This document shows, in pieces, positions 1-10,309 of a stretch of 64,000 nt of DNA (its first letter is position 1; each line of letters opens with the position of its first letter). The translations under genes were made by a program, and so were the position numbers. This stretch comes from Luteolibacter arcticus (lineage in GTDB: Bacteria > Verrucomicrobiota > Verrucomicrobiia > Verrucomicrobiales > Akkermansiaceae): positions 153,343 to 217,342 of the forward strand of contig NZ_JAPDDT010000010.1 in the NCBI RefSeq assembly GCF_025950235.1. The letters are read 5' to 3'. The notes beneath the pieces are model-generated. The model was not told the origin of the DNA. It searched no databases and saw only the letters and a list, made by a program, of their open reading frames with translations.

Positions 1-541
1 CCGTTTGCCACGCGCTGAGCGCGTTCGCCCCGAAGTATTGACCGCTGCCGACCGTGTAGAGGTTGTGGGTTCCCGGCCCGGCGAGGTTGGTATTGTAGGT
101 CCACAGTGTCCCGATCCCGAGCACGTGGGCCATTTCATGCAGCACCACGCCGAAAAAGGTGTTGCTGCCGATCATGTCGTCCACATCGGCGGCATCGAAC
201 TCCATGCTGCCGCTCGCCGTATAGAAAAGCGCCAGGGTCGGCGCCCCGACCGGATTATTATCGTAGTAAGTCGCCGTCTCCGGCCCCGCGCTGCCGAGAA
301 TGCCGCCCACACCGTCGATCTCAGGCACCGACACGTTGATCGTCAGGGAATGAGGCTGAACCTGCCCCGCAGAATTGTGGATCAGGTCGTAGCCGGTGAT
401 CGTCGAGTTCCAAAAGGCAGCCGCGTCGTCGAACTGTTGCCTTTGGGCCCCGGTGATCGCCCCGTCGTAAGTCAGATTCAGCAGGGTCACCGCGCGTGCG
501 GGCACCGCCAACGCCATCAAGGCGAAGAGAAAGGGTTTCAT
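1..541 (-). CDS. Secreted metzincin-type metalloprotease, 5' part only
   Basis: The reading frame opens at an ATG (539-541) and runs off the left edge without a stop, so only about 180 N-terminal residues are visible. It begins with a signal peptide (MKPFLFALMALAVPARA). Near residue 138 there is a zinc-binding HEMAHVLGIGTLW segment, matching the metzincin consensus HExxHxxGxxH up to the cut-off, with Glu as catalytic base. The layout resembles leishmanolysin-like or matrixin-like secreted proteases. No neighbour helps to define a substrate. The third zinc ligand and Met-turn lie at or beyond the edge, so the subfamily is open. Confidence 0.75.
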   Translation of the reverse strand, partial: MKPFLFALMALAVPARAVTLLNLTYDGAITGAQRQQFDDAAAFWNSTITGYDLIHNSAGQVQPHSLTINVSVPEIDGVGGILGSAGPETATYYDNNPVGAPTLALFYTASGSMEFDAADVDDMIGSNTFFGVVLHEMAHVLGIGTLWTYNTNLAGPGTHNLYTVGSGQYFGANALSAWQT

Positions 542-580
542 GCAGCACGGGGAAACTGCCAAATTTCCCTTGAACGTCAA

Positions 581-1807
581 TCAACGGGTAAGATTCCGAA
601 ATACCACGATGCTGCTGGAATTCTCGTCCGCGACCAGGATGTGTCCGCCCGTGGAGTCGTAGATGACGCCGCAGGCCCCGGGGTTGGCAGGCGGGCCGCA
701 GGCGAAGCTTTTCCCGGCGGTGAGCTTGCCGTTCTCGGGGTCGCGGCTGAAACGGGTCAGGCAGTCGGAGAGGGTGCAGGCGACCGCGACTTGAAAGCCG
801 TCGGGCGAAACCACGATCTCATTGCCGCCATCGTAGTCCGGCGGCAAGTCCTTGCCCGTCAGGCACTGGATAAAGTTCAGCCGGCCGGTCTTGGGCTCGA
901 TGGAGAAGGCGCAGACGGCATTCTCACCCCCGAAACGCCCACCCGCCGTGTAGGCAAATCCGCCGTCGGGACTGACGGTGACGTGCAGGACACCCTCAAG
1001 ACCCTTGTCGATGCCCGCGCCGTTGGAAATCGACTGGAGCAGGGTGAGCTTGCCCGTTTCGAGATCGCGGGAGTGGACCATCAGCGTGCCGGACCCATTC
1101 CACGAGGTGAGCAGGGTCTTCCCGTCTGGCGTGATCGCCACGCCGCGCGCGCCGCTCATTCGCGGCCTCTTGGGATTGCCCTCGTCGTCGGCCTTCACGG
1201 GCTCGGTGACGGTTTCCACATGGGCTAGCTTTCCGTCGGCGATCTTGAAACAGAGGATGGAGTCCGAACTGACCGCATACACGAACTTCCCGTCCGGCGA
1301 GAACACGTTGTCGATGCACCAGCCGAGACCGGCCATCGGCTTGTCGGCCCCGCCGACGTGATCGGTCTCGGTCAGCTCGCCGGTGGCGGGATTGCGACTG
1401 AAAAGGATCAGCGACTCGGAGCGAAATGCGGAGGCCGCCCCGAGCAAGCCATCCTTGGAAAGGCGGAAGGCGACCGCGCCCTTGAAATGGTCGCCGGTGA
1501 CGGACTTCACATGGGTCAGTCGCCCGGACTGGGGATTGCGGATCAGCAGGGTGATCAGCCCCTGATGAAAGGAGGCGGCGTAGGCATGCTTGCCGCCCGG
1601 TGCCAAGGTGATGCTGGTGACCCCGCTGAAGTCCTTGTGGGTCAGCGTCTGGATCAGCCCGGGCTTGGCTGGCGGCTCCAACGGCAGGCCCGGAGCAGGC
1701 GCGAGATCATCCCCAGCGCCCCCGTTTCCCGGTCCGGAGGCGGCACCGGCAGGAAGCGCCGCCAGCAGACATGACGCCAGAAAGACCGAGGGGAGATGGG
1801 ATTTCAT
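581..1807 (-). CDS. Beta-propeller fold lactonase family protein (exported)
   Basis: 408 residues starting at the ATG that opens a clear signal peptide (MKSHLPSVFLASCLLAALPA); an upstream in-frame ATG would put non-signal residues in front. The rest is a series of beta-propeller blades with repeated SPDG or APGG turns followed by YAAS or YTAG strands. That pattern is typical of the 6-phosphogluconolactonase-like family (Pfam PF10282). Members may open lactone rings or simply act as propeller scaffolds, and the periplasmic location makes a cytosolic pentose-phosphate role unlikely. It is 39 bp upstream of the protease gene on the same strand and may be co-transcribed with it. Substrate unknown. 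Confidence 0.8.
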   Translation of the reverse strand: MKSHLPSVFLASCLLAALPAGAASGPGNGGAGDDLAPAPGLPLEPPAKPGLIQTLTHKDFSGVTSITLAPGGKHAYAASFHQGLITLLIRNPQSGRLTHVKSVTGDHFKGAVAFRLSKDGLLGAASAFRSESLILFSRNPATGELTETDHVGGADKPMAGLGWCIDNVFSPDGKFVYAVSSDSILCFKIADGKLAHVETVTEPVKADDEGNPKRPRMSGARGVAITPDGKTLLTSWNGSGTLMVHSRDLETGKLTLLQSISNGAGIDKGLEGVLHVTVSPDGGFAYTAGGRFGGENAVCAFSIEPKTGRLNFIQCLTGKDLPPDYDGGNEIVVSPDGFQVAVACTLSDCLTRFSRDPENGKLTAGKSFACGPPANPGACGVIYDSTGGHILVADENSSSIVVFRNLTR

Positions 1808-1951
1808 GAGGATGCGGAAGTTAACAAGACGGGCGGACATCACAAGAACTCCCGTTGTGACGATGGCACCGGGCTCCGGATTCGATCTCCCTGCACGAAA
1901 AACTTCCCTTGCCTCCCGGCGTCGCGCCCGCTATCCCCGCCGCCCGCCGCG

Positions 1952-2839
1952 ATGCCGGAGACCACCGAAAAGACGCTGAAACTGGCCATTCCCAAGGGTT
2001 CCTTGGAAGGCCCTACCCTCGACCTGCTGGCGAAAGCCGGGTACGAGGTGTACGTCTCGTCGCGCGGTCTTCGCCCGTCCTCGAACGACCCGGAGCTCGA
2101 TCTCTACCTGATCCGCGCCCAGGAAGTCGCCCGCTACATCGACCAAGGGTTCCTCGACTGCGGCATCACGGGCCTCGACTGGGCCAGCGAGTACGATGGC
2201 AGCTTGGTGGACCTCGCCGAACTCCCCTACTCCCGCGCCACCCCGCGTCCGACGCATTGGGTGCTGGTGGTCCCGGAAGACTCGCCGATCCGCAAGCCGG
2301 AAGACCTTCAGGGCAAGCGCATCGCCACCGAAGGCGTCGCCATCACCGAGCGCTATCTCAAGTCCAAGGGCATCCAAGCCGAGGTCGAGTTCTCCTGGGG
2401 CGCTACCGAGGTGAAGGTGCCGGATCTGGTCGACGCGATCGTTGACGTCACCGAGACCGGCTCGTCGATCAAGGCCAACAAGCTGCGCATCGTCGATACC
2501 CTGCTGACCTCTTTCCCGCACTTTTACGCCAGCCAGGCCGCCGCGGCGGACCCGTGGAAGCGCCAGAAGATGGACCGCCTGACCCTGCTACTGAAGGCCG
2601 CACTCGAAGCCCGCGACAAGGTGGGCTTGAAAATGAATCTTCCCGCGGACAAGTTGTCCGCCCTCCTCGAAAAGCTGCCCGCCATGCGCCGGCCGACCGT
2701 TTCCCAACTCTCCGAAGAGGGCTGGGTGGCTGTCGAGACGGTCATCGACGAGAAGGTTGTCCGCGACATCATCCCGACGCTCAAGGAACTCGGTGCTGAA
2801 GGCATCATCGAGTATCCGCTCAACAAGATCGTCCCCTGA
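1952..2839 (+). CDS. hisG: ATP phosphoribosyltransferase (long form)
   Basis: Catalyses the first step of histidine synthesis, joining ATP and PRPP. The 295-residue length fits the long, self-regulated HisG form: two periplasmic-binding-like lobes followed by a roughly 75-residue ACT-like C-terminal domain that binds histidine. Visible signatures are LAIPKGSLEG at the N-terminus and the PRPP-binding stretch VDVTETGSSIKANKL near residue 170. The ATG at 1952 gives the usual N-terminus; the frame stays open upstream to 1796 but that part is non-homologous. No other his gene lies nearby. Expected feedback control is by histidine on the protein. Confidence 0.95.
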   Translation: MPETTEKTLKLAIPKGSLEGPTLDLLAKAGYEVYVSSRGLRPSSNDPELDLYLIRAQEVARYIDQGFLDCGITGLDWASEYDGSLVDLAELPYSRATPRPTHWVLVVPEDSPIRKPEDLQGKRIATEGVAITERYLKSKGIQAEVEFSWGATEVKVPDLVDAIVDVTETGSSIKANKLRIVDTLLTSFPHFYASQAAAADPWKRQKMDRLTLLLKAALEARDKVGLKMNLPADKLSALLEKLPAMRRPTVSQLSEEGWVAVETVIDEKVVRDIIPTLKELGAEGIIEYPLNKIVP

Positions 2840-2892
2840 TTCCTTTCCGTCTCTATCCCTTTCCTATCCAACCGTAACCACCAAGCACCACC

Positions 2893-2997
2893 ATGGGCTC
2901 GCTGAAGAAACGCCGTAAGACGAAGATCAACAAGCACAAGCGCAAGAAGCGCATGAAGCAAAACCGCCATAAGAAGCGGCTTCGCTACAAGTCTTAA
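2893..2997 (+). CDS. AURKAIP1/COX24 (mS38-like) domain micro-protein
   Basis: A 34-residue, extremely basic protein that begins MGSLKKRRKTKINKHKRKK and ends RRLRYKS-like (RLRYKS). The KKRRKTKINKHKxKKRxKxxR pattern matches the C-terminal COX24/AURKAIP1 domain, which in mitochondria is ribosomal protein mS38. Stand-alone bacterial versions occur in several Bacteroidota and PVC genomes. Composition and size indicate a ribosome- or RNA-binding protein. It lies 53 bp after hisG and is followed by a perfect hairpin, so it may be expressed from its own promoter in the gap. The function in bacteria is inferred from the family, not shown here. Confidence 0.8.
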   Translation: MGSLKKRRKTKINKHKRKKRMKQNRHKKRLRYKS

Positions 2998-3049
2998 GGC
3001 TTGCGTGCACACGGGCGTGACCCGTGCTTGAAATTCTGTTCTTCCCGAC

Positions 3050-3074
3050 AGGGATCCGGCCACGCCGGATCCCT
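3050..3074 (+). terminator. Hairpin terminator after the COX24-like gene
   Basis: An 11-bp perfect stem, AGGGATCCGGC / GCCGGATCCCT, with a 3-nt loop lies 53 bp after the stop codon. It is followed by CTGCTTTCG rather than a strong T-run, so termination may be partial. A weaker hairpin (ACGGG/CCCGT, 3011-3025) precedes it. Confidence 0.55.
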
Positions 3075-3120
3075 GCTTTCGCGTACGTTGCCCTGGCAAC
3101 CTGCCGCACCTTCCAGATAT

Positions 3121-3225
3121 GCGACAGGAGTCGCAGCCTGCCTTTCGTCCCAACGGGACGATTCATAAAAGCCCGGCACGAAAGTGCCGGGTGGGCAGGG
3201 TAATCGATCGCGTCCCAACGGGACG
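3121..3225. repeat. REP-like palindrome block
   Basis: The 310-bp stretch between the COX24-like gene and 3308 contains no convincing gene but several hairpins: GCGAC-agga-GTCGC (3121-3134), CCCGGCAC-gaaa-GTGCCGGG (3172-3191), and two identical copies of the palindrome CGTCCCAACGGGACG (3146-3160 and 3211-3225). Identical palindromes bracketing a GC hairpin are typical of REP/BIME-like interspersed elements. No REP-associated transposase is present in the window. Confidence 0.55.
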
Positions 3226-3307
3226 CCTCATGCGGGGAAGTGCCCGTGAATCGACAATGTCCGCGTTTCCATGCCACGCCACGCCCCCTGTGGCTGTTCG
3301 CCGCACC

Positions 3308-3568
3308 TTATTCTTCCGCGAGCTCAACGGCGATTTGACAGTGACTCAAGTGGTTTCGGCACCGAACACCCGGAGGAACTCTCTTACTTCTAACATCTTC
3401 GACGGTCAGAGCATATTCCAACCTCGCTCCGCATTTATCACACACCGGATGCAATCCCCTCGCCGCCATTTCAAGAATGAAACCCGTCGGCATTTCTCTA
3501 GGATCGAAGACAGCCTCGTCCTTTTTCAAATTGGCATCTACCTTCTCGCGCCGGCTTCGAAATCTCAT
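3308..3568 (-). CDS. Small hypothetical protein with Cys/His cluster
   Basis: 86 residues from the ATG at 3568; an earlier in-frame ATG at 3610 would add a stretch without coding character. The C-terminal half carries CDKCGARLEY and later CRNHLSHC, giving four Cys and two His that could form a zinc ribbon. The preceding MPTGFILEMAARGLHPVCD reads like a normal globular start. Codon bias is less GC-rich at third positions than in neighbouring genes, so recent acquisition or a repeat-associated ORF is possible. No known family recognised. Confidence 0.45.
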   Translation of the reverse strand: MRFRSRREKVDANLKKDEAVFDPREMPTGFILEMAARGLHPVCDKCGARLEYALTVEDVRSKRVPPGVRCRNHLSHCQIAVELAEE

Positions 3569-3654
3569 TGGGTCTAATACCAAGATTAATAACCAGCCTT
3601 GGGGAGGCAAAGCCTCTTATCTCATCCATCCCATTCATTCCAGTCCCTTCTACG

Positions 3655-3700
3655 GCCTTTCCTCTGTGACCTCCTGCATTTCCTCTGTTTCCTCTGTGTA
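3655..3700. repeat. Short TCCTCTGT direct repeats
   Basis: Three copies of TCCTCTGT (3661-3668, 3682-3689, 3691-3698) sit in the gap before the response regulator gene. CACAGAGGAA-type phrases recur in intergenic regions of many PVC genomes, and this looks like one such dispersed repeat. No gene seen in it. Confidence 0.4.
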
Positions 3701-3742
3701 AAACAGGCCCGAAGCACCCGAGACATCCCCGCGGCAAACCCC

Positions 3743-4345
3743 TCACTCCGCCACCCGGAAGGCCAGTTGATCCAGCCCTTCCCGCTCCAGCTTGACGAAG
3801 GCAGCCGCCTCCCCTTCCAGGCCGCCGAGCCGGATCGCCCGCAGCACGCTGGTCCACACCGTGATCCGCGGGCACGGCTCGGACACGCTTTCCAGATGGT
3901 GGATCGCTTGGTTCAGATGACCCGCCCGCGCCTTGGCGAGCGCTTGCGAGAGCAGGTCCTCGCCGGGACACAAGACGTGCTCGATCACCCCGCGCAGCTC
4001 GGCCGGGCGCACCGGCTTGAGCAGGAAATCCACCACGTTGCCCGTGATCGCACGGAGCGCGGAGCTGGGCGTCAGTGCCGCGCTGCACAGCACCACCGGC
4101 AACGGGTTCTCCTGGCGGCGGAGCATTTCGATGACCTGCAGGCCGTCGATGTCCGGCATCCGCAGGTCCAGGATCACCACATCGAATTGCTGCTCTCCGA
4201 TCTTGACCAAGGCCTCGTGCCCGCCCGCCGCGGTCTCGGTGTCATGATCGGCCAGGGCATAGGAAAATCCTAGCCGCAAGGTCGGCTCGTCATCCACGAC
4301 GAGCACCTTGAAGCGACGAGCGGTGATATCAGGCGAGGGGGACAT
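3743..4345 (-). CDS. Response regulator with C-terminal helical domain
   Basis: 200 residues. Residues 12-130 are a receiver domain: acidic pair in VLVVDDEP, phospho-acceptor Asp60 in ILDLRMPD, and Lys110 in FLLKPV. Instead of a DNA-binding domain, the last 70 residues are Ala/Leu-rich helices (QALAKARAGHLNQAIHHLES) that resemble a short TPR-like bundle, pointing to a protein-protein output. The gene overlaps the end of the histidine kinase gene by 17 bp, so it belongs to that operon. It may be a phosphate sink or an adaptor for the same kinase. The partner is not identifiable from sequence. Confidence 0.85.
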   Translation of the reverse strand: MSPSPDITARRFKVLVVDDEPTLRLGFSYALADHDTETAAGGHEALVKIGEQQFDVVILDLRMPDIDGLQVIEMLRRQENPLPVVLCSAALTPSSALRAITGNVVDFLLKPVRPAELRGVIEHVLCPGEDLLSQALAKARAGHLNQAIHHLESVSEPCPRITVWTSVLRAIRLGGLEGEAAAFVKLEREGLDQLAFRVAE

Positions 4346-6143
4346 CGATGTAGAATTCCGTTTTCTTGTCGGCCCGGTCCAGCAGGCCGATCCGACCCTC
4401 GTGCGCCCTCATGATCTCGCGGGAAATGAACAGTCCGAGCCCGACGCCATCCGCATCCTGGCCGGGAGCACGGAAGAAGCGCTCGAAGATCCGGTTTTGC
4501 GCAGCCGCCGGCACGCCGGCCCCCTCGTCGATGATCGACGCCCGCAGGTGCTCCCCATCCGGCCGCGTGATCTTGAGCGTGATCGTCCCTCCGCCCGGGC
4601 TGTGCTTGATGGCATTGGACACAAGATTGTTCACGACTTCATCGAGTCGCAATGGATCGGCGACAACTTCCGGTTGGCCAACTGGGATTTCACGCCGGAA
4701 GGCGATTCCCTTCTCCGCAGCCTTCGGGAAAAACAATCGCTCGGCGCGTTCCAAGGCCTCCGGCAATGATGTCGAAACAAGCTCGAGGTGCGTCGTGCCG
4801 CTTTCGGCGCGGGACAGGTCCAGCAGCGTGTTGAGCGTCGCCAGCAGCCGCTCGCAATCTTCATTCGCCGAGGTGATCATGGTCCGCTGGCGGTCGGAGA
4901 GACTGCCCGTGCGGTCTTCCAGCATCAGGTGCAGGACCATGCGGATCCCGGTGAGCGGGGTCTTGATCTCATGGCTGACCGTGGACAGAAGGTTGGTCTT
5001 CATGTCGTCCAGCCAACGGATGCGGGTCACATTGTGAAGCAACACCGCGCGGCCCGAGTGCACCCCATCCTCGGACGTGAACTTGAAAATACGAGGAAGG
5101 TAGTAGAACTCCCGCTCGTCCACGCGGAACAGCAGCGCCTCGCGCGGATCCTCCGGCAGGTGGTTGGCACCGGCGGCTTCCGTTTCATCGAGAATCCGCT
5201 GGATCTTCGCCGGCAGGCGACCGGCCACGCCCAAGCCCTCGGTCAGCCGCTCCGCGGCCGGATTGAGCTGGAGAATCCTGCCATCCTCGCTGAGAACGAA
5301 GACCGGCGACGGGATGGCCTCGAGGATCGCGCGGTTCACCAAGTGCGTGCGGATGAGCCGGTCGTCCGTCTCGCCGCGGCGCTGGCGCAACTCCGCCGCC
5401 ATGTCATTGAACGCGGTTGCCACTCCGCGGAACTCGCTGTCGGCGGATGGCTCCGGCAAAGTGAGTTCGAAATTCCCGCGGCGGATTTCATCGATGGACC
5501 GCTTCAAGGCGACCACCGGATCGACCAGTTGGCGGACGAGTTGGAAATAGATCAGCACCGCGATCGCGGTGCCCAGGCTGACCAGCGTGACGACGAACAG
5601 CGTGTTCTTCGCCTTCTCACTATTCAATTGTGAGACTCCTTGGTCGAACTGGGCTTCCGAGGTATTCAGAACGGTTTCGGTGAGATCGGTAATCCGCTGG
5701 CTCTGGGCGCTGATGTATCGAAGCAACTCCGCTCGCTGTTCTCGATCCCGCGGGTTGTTCTCGAAGAGACGCTTGTACCCCTCGGTGTAGGTTTGGAACG
5801 CGCTGTCGAGGTTGCCGATTACTTCCTTCCGCTGGGGATCGCCACTGCCATGGTCCTTGAGGAACTGGATCCGCGCCTCAAGCCTGCCATGGTTCTCATT
5901 ATAAGAGTTCTGGCTGACAGGTTCGGCCCCCGCCTCGGCGGCAAGAGCTGGCAGGTAGTAGGTATTGAGCGTGGAGGTATCCGTGCGAATCCCCCTCGCC
6001 ATTCGGATGATCGGGAAATTCTCATCCCTCAGAACCGCGAAGCGCTTGTTGGCGTCCTGCACCAGCAACAGCGCCGCTGCACCCACGCTCCAAAGAAGCA
6101 GGATCAGGGTAATCAGGCCGTACAGCAGGCGGGTGCGGAGCAT
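4329..6143 (-). CDS. Membrane sensor histidine kinase, KinB-like
   Basis: 604 residues with this order: TM1 (about 5-28), a 150-residue helical periplasmic sensor, TM2 (about 181-200), HAMP (201-258), PAS (about 268-375), HisKA with phospho-accepting His391 in STVSHEIKTPLTG, and HATPase_c (N-box NNLVSNAIKHS around 505-515, G-boxes to 570). Length and layout match Pseudomonas KinB. It sits 12 bp downstream of a sigma54-type regulator resembling AlgB and overlaps a second regulator. It probably senses a periplasmic or envelope signal and controls both. The inducing signal cannot be read from sequence. Confidence 0.9.
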   Translation of the reverse strand: MLRTRLLYGLITLILLLWSVGAAALLLVQDANKRFAVLRDENFPIIRMARGIRTDTSTLNTYYLPALAAEAGAEPVSQNSYNENHGRLEARIQFLKDHGSGDPQRKEVIGNLDSAFQTYTEGYKRLFENNPRDREQRAELLRYISAQSQRITDLTETVLNTSEAQFDQGVSQLNSEKAKNTLFVVTLVSLGTAIAVLIYFQLVRQLVDPVVALKRSIDEIRRGNFELTLPEPSADSEFRGVATAFNDMAAELRQRRGETDDRLIRTHLVNRAILEAIPSPVFVLSEDGRILQLNPAAERLTEGLGVAGRLPAKIQRILDETEAAGANHLPEDPREALLFRVDEREFYYLPRIFKFTSEDGVHSGRAVLLHNVTRIRWLDDMKTNLLSTVSHEIKTPLTGIRMVLHLMLEDRTGSLSDRQRTMITSANEDCERLLATLNTLLDLSRAESGTTHLELVSTSLPEALERAERLFFPKAAEKGIAFRREIPVGQPEVVADPLRLDEVVNNLVSNAIKHSPGGGTITLKITRPDGEHLRASIIDEGAGVPAAAQNRIFERFFRAPGQDADGVGLGLFISREIMRAHEGRIGLLDRADKKTEFYIDVPLA

Positions 6144-6155
6144 GAGGCGGAAGCG

Positions 6156-7526
6156 TCAGTCCATGCCGAAGCGCTTCCGCTTGCGGTAGAGGGTGGCCTT
6201 GTCGATGCCGAGAATGGCGGCGGCATCCTGAAGGGTGGGCGCCCAGCGCAGCACTTCGCGCATGTGCGCCTGCTCCAGATCGTCAAGGCTATGCTCACCG
6301 CCGATGATCGGAAGCGCCGGACTGCCGTTCACGCCTTCCACGACACCGACCGGGGTCGGCAAGTCGGCCGCCTCCACCTGTGGACCGTGCGAAAGGATGG
6401 TGGCGCGCTCGATCGCATTTCGCAGTTCACGCAGGTTGCCCGGCCAGGCGTGGCGCATCAGGGTCTGGCGTCCGCTTTCCGAGAAGCCGTCGAGCTTCCG
6501 GCCCATCTGGGTGGAGAAAAAGGAGAGGTAATCCTCGGCGAACCTCTGCAGGTCGCCGCGCCTTTCGCGCAACGGCGACACCGTGACGCTGATCACATTG
6601 AGACGGTAGTAGAGATCCTCGCGGAAGCTGCCCGAGGCGACGCAAGCGCTCAGGTCGCGATTGGTCGCGGCGATCACGCGGACGTTGCACTCGCGCACTT
6701 TGTTTTCGCCCAGCCGCTCGTATTCGCGCTCCTGCAGCAGCCGCAGCAGCTTCGGCTGGATCTCCATCGGCAATTCGCCGATCTCGTCGAGGAAAAGGGT
6801 ACCCCCCTCGGCGGCGTGAACCTTGCCCCAAGTGTCCTTGATCGCACCGGTGAAGGAACCCTTCACGTGGCCGAAGAGCACGCTTTCCAGCAGCTCCTTG
6901 GACAGGCTGGGGCAGCTCACCGTGACGAAGGGTTTGTCGCGCAAGTGGCTGCGTTCGTGAACCTCGCGGGCGATGGCGCTCTTGCCGGTACCGCTTTCAC
7001 CCAGAATCAGCACCGAGGCTGGTGACGCCGCAGCGCGGAACAGTGTTTCGAGCTCGGCGTTCGTCTTGGGATCTTCCGAGGCGAAACGCAGCGGCGGCGC
7101 GCCGTGGCGGACCTCGCTTTTCAGCTCCTGCACGGTCTCCTCCAGCCGCACAACCTCGTGGCGCGTCTGCAACGCCCGGTGCGCCTTGGCCAGGATCGCC
7201 CGCAATTGGTCCGGCGTGAACGGCTTCTCCAAGTAGTCGAAGGCACCGAGCTGGGTCGCCTTCACCGCCGTGGTCACGGACGCGTGGGCCGTGAAGATCG
7301 TAATGAGCTGCCGGGGGCGCACCTTCAGCATCTGCTGGAGGATATCGAGGCCGTCTTCGTCACCGAGCCGCAGGTCCAAAAACACGAGGTCGAAATTCTC
7401 CTCCTTGATCCGCTTGATCGCCGTCTCGCCGTCTTCGGCGGTTTCGACGTAATGACCCTCTCCTTCCAGTGCGAGGGAAGTGGTCAGGCGAATCGACTTT
7501 TCGTCGTCTACGATGAGAATATCCAT
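6156..7526 (-). CDS. Sigma54-dependent response regulator, NtrC/AlgB-like
   Basis: 456 residues. Receiver domain with Asp51 (FLDLRLGD) and Lys101 (LEKPF); AAA+ domain with Walker A GESGTGKS (176-183), Walker B TLFLDE (243-248) and the sigma54-contact loop as GSFTGA (223-228) instead of the usual GAFTGA; C-terminal Fis-type helix-turn-helix ending TLYRKRKRFGMD, very like AlgB. It is the first gene of a three-gene operon with the KinB-like kinase and a helical-output regulator. It activates sigma54 promoters after phosphorylation. No clear -24/-12 element was found in the adjacent gap. Confidence 0.92.
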   Translation of the reverse strand: MDILIVDDEKSIRLTTSLALEGEGHYVETAEDGETAIKRIKEENFDLVFLDLRLGDEDGLDILQQMLKVRPRQLITIFTAHASVTTAVKATQLGAFDYLEKPFTPDQLRAILAKAHRALQTRHEVVRLEETVQELKSEVRHGAPPLRFASEDPKTNAELETLFRAAASPASVLILGESGTGKSAIAREVHERSHLRDKPFVTVSCPSLSKELLESVLFGHVKGSFTGAIKDTWGKVHAAEGGTLFLDEIGELPMEIQPKLLRLLQEREYERLGENKVRECNVRVIAATNRDLSACVASGSFREDLYYRLNVISVTVSPLRERRGDLQRFAEDYLSFFSTQMGRKLDGFSESGRQTLMRHAWPGNLRELRNAIERATILSHGPQVEAADLPTPVGVVEGVNGSPALPIIGGEHSLDDLEQAHMREVLRWAPTLQDAAAILGIDKATLYRKRKRFGMD

Positions 7527-7639
7527 GGGCGAGGAGCCTTATCCTAACACTCTGCATGCCTTCCGGGCGTTCTGCCGTGGCAGTATTGAGCCTCATGGAC
7601 TTGAGGGCTGGGTATGACCGATGGGAAAGGGCATTGATC

Positions 7640-7687
7640 GTGCAAGATGCCATCACTTGACCAGATGGGTTGCAAAGTGCAAGATGC
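7640..7687. promoter_or_regulatory. Direct repeat GTGCAAGATGC upstream of the Hsp70 gene
   Basis: Two identical 11-bp copies (7640-7650 and 7677-7687) stand in the divergent gap between the sigma54 regulator and the chaperone gene, 37 bp centre to centre. The second copy ends just before the ATG at 7691. They may be binding sites; no known regulator fits. Confidence 0.3.
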
Positions 7688-7690
7688 ACG

Positions 7691-9538
<1,848 letters not shown>

Positions 9539-9596
9539 TCTACGCCTGCCTTTCTTGGCACTCGGAACTTCTCACTTGGAACTTCCAACCAGCACG

Positions 9597-9668
9597 TACA
9601 CGAGGACGGGATCGAACCGCCGACCAACCCGGTGTAAGCGGGCCGCTCTACCGCTGAGCTACTCGTGC
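9597..9668 (-). tRNA. tRNA-Val (anticodon TAC)
   Basis: Folding the minus strand gives a complete 72-nt cloverleaf: acceptor GCACGAG/CTCGTGT (one G-T pair), D arm GCTC/GAGC, anticodon stem GCCCG/CGGGT with loop CTTACAC, 5-nt variable region, and T arm GGCGG-TTCGATC-CCGTC. Discriminator base A; CCA is not encoded. The anticodon TAC reads valine GTA/GTG codons. Confidence 0.95.
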
Positions 9669-9777
9669 GTTTCCGTGCGGACGGGCGCAGTCTTCCCGGA
9701 TGCCGCGGACGGCGCAAGCGCGGAGTGGCTGCGGGCTTGCGGCCCGCTGGAAGCGGTGATTCTCTCCCGCCCCCGAC

Positions 9778-10242
9778 ATGCATCTGCGCTTCACGGAAGA
9801 AGAACTCGGCACCTTGGTCGAAATGGTCAGCCTGGCCGCCGAAGTCGCGTCCTGGAACGAGCGTCCCGGCGCAGAGGAAGGGATCTCGGCCTACGAGGCG
9901 CTCGAAAACAAGGTGCTCGAAAAGGCCAAGCACGCCGGCCTCGGAGAGCACATCGACTTCGACGAGGAGAAGCAGCGCCACCACCTGACGACGGAATACC
10001 AGGAAGGCTCGTTCTTCCAGCAGTGCTACGATGAGTTCCGCAACGAGTCGTTCTGGGAAGAGATCGTCATCCGTCTGGCCGACCGCGACCTCGCGCGGGT
10101 GGTGGGCATGCAGGCGTGGCAAAAGATGAGCGAAGAGGACCGCCGCGCCCAGACCCGGGACATCGAGAAGCGCTATTGGGACGAGTTCGCCAAGCACGGC
10201 ATCGACCGGGTGGCGGTGATTTTCCCGCCCGCCGAGGGCTAG
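9778..10242 (+). CDS. Conserved hypothetical protein, acidic
   Basis: 154 residues, starting MHLRFTEEELGTLVEMVSLA. It is rich in Glu, Trp and Tyr and predicted mostly helical, with no signal peptide or membrane segment. There are several aromatic-acidic stretches such as NESFWEEIVIRLADRD and KRYWDEFAKHG. Codon usage is typical of the genome, with strong third-position GC, which supports a real gene. It stands between tRNA-Val and another small hypothetical gene with the same direction. No family recognised; cytoplasmic role inferred only from the absence of targeting signals. Confidence 0.7.
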   Translation: MHLRFTEEELGTLVEMVSLAAEVASWNERPGAEEGISAYEALENKVLEKAKHAGLGEHIDFDEEKQRHHLTTEYQEGSFFQQCYDEFRNESFWEEIVIRLADRDLARVVGMQAWQKMSEEDRRAQTRDIEKRYWDEFAKHGIDRVAVIFPPAEG

Positions 10243-10309
10243 TGCGAAAAAGGCGTGGTGAATCGCCACGACAGGCGTTAGGGTGAAAAGTGAACTTTTT
10301 CTCCCAACG

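Noticed and set aside
5..1228. Open plus-strand frame at the left edge
   Set aside because: It lies antisense to the metzincin and lactonase genes, both with signal peptides and family motifs.
3140..3230. CRISPR array
   Set aside because: Only two copies of a palindrome with unequal surroundings and no cas genes.
7570..7600. TGGCAG-TATTGAGC as a sigma54 promoter before the Hsp70 gene
   Set aside because: Spacing between the GG and GC doublets is one base too short.
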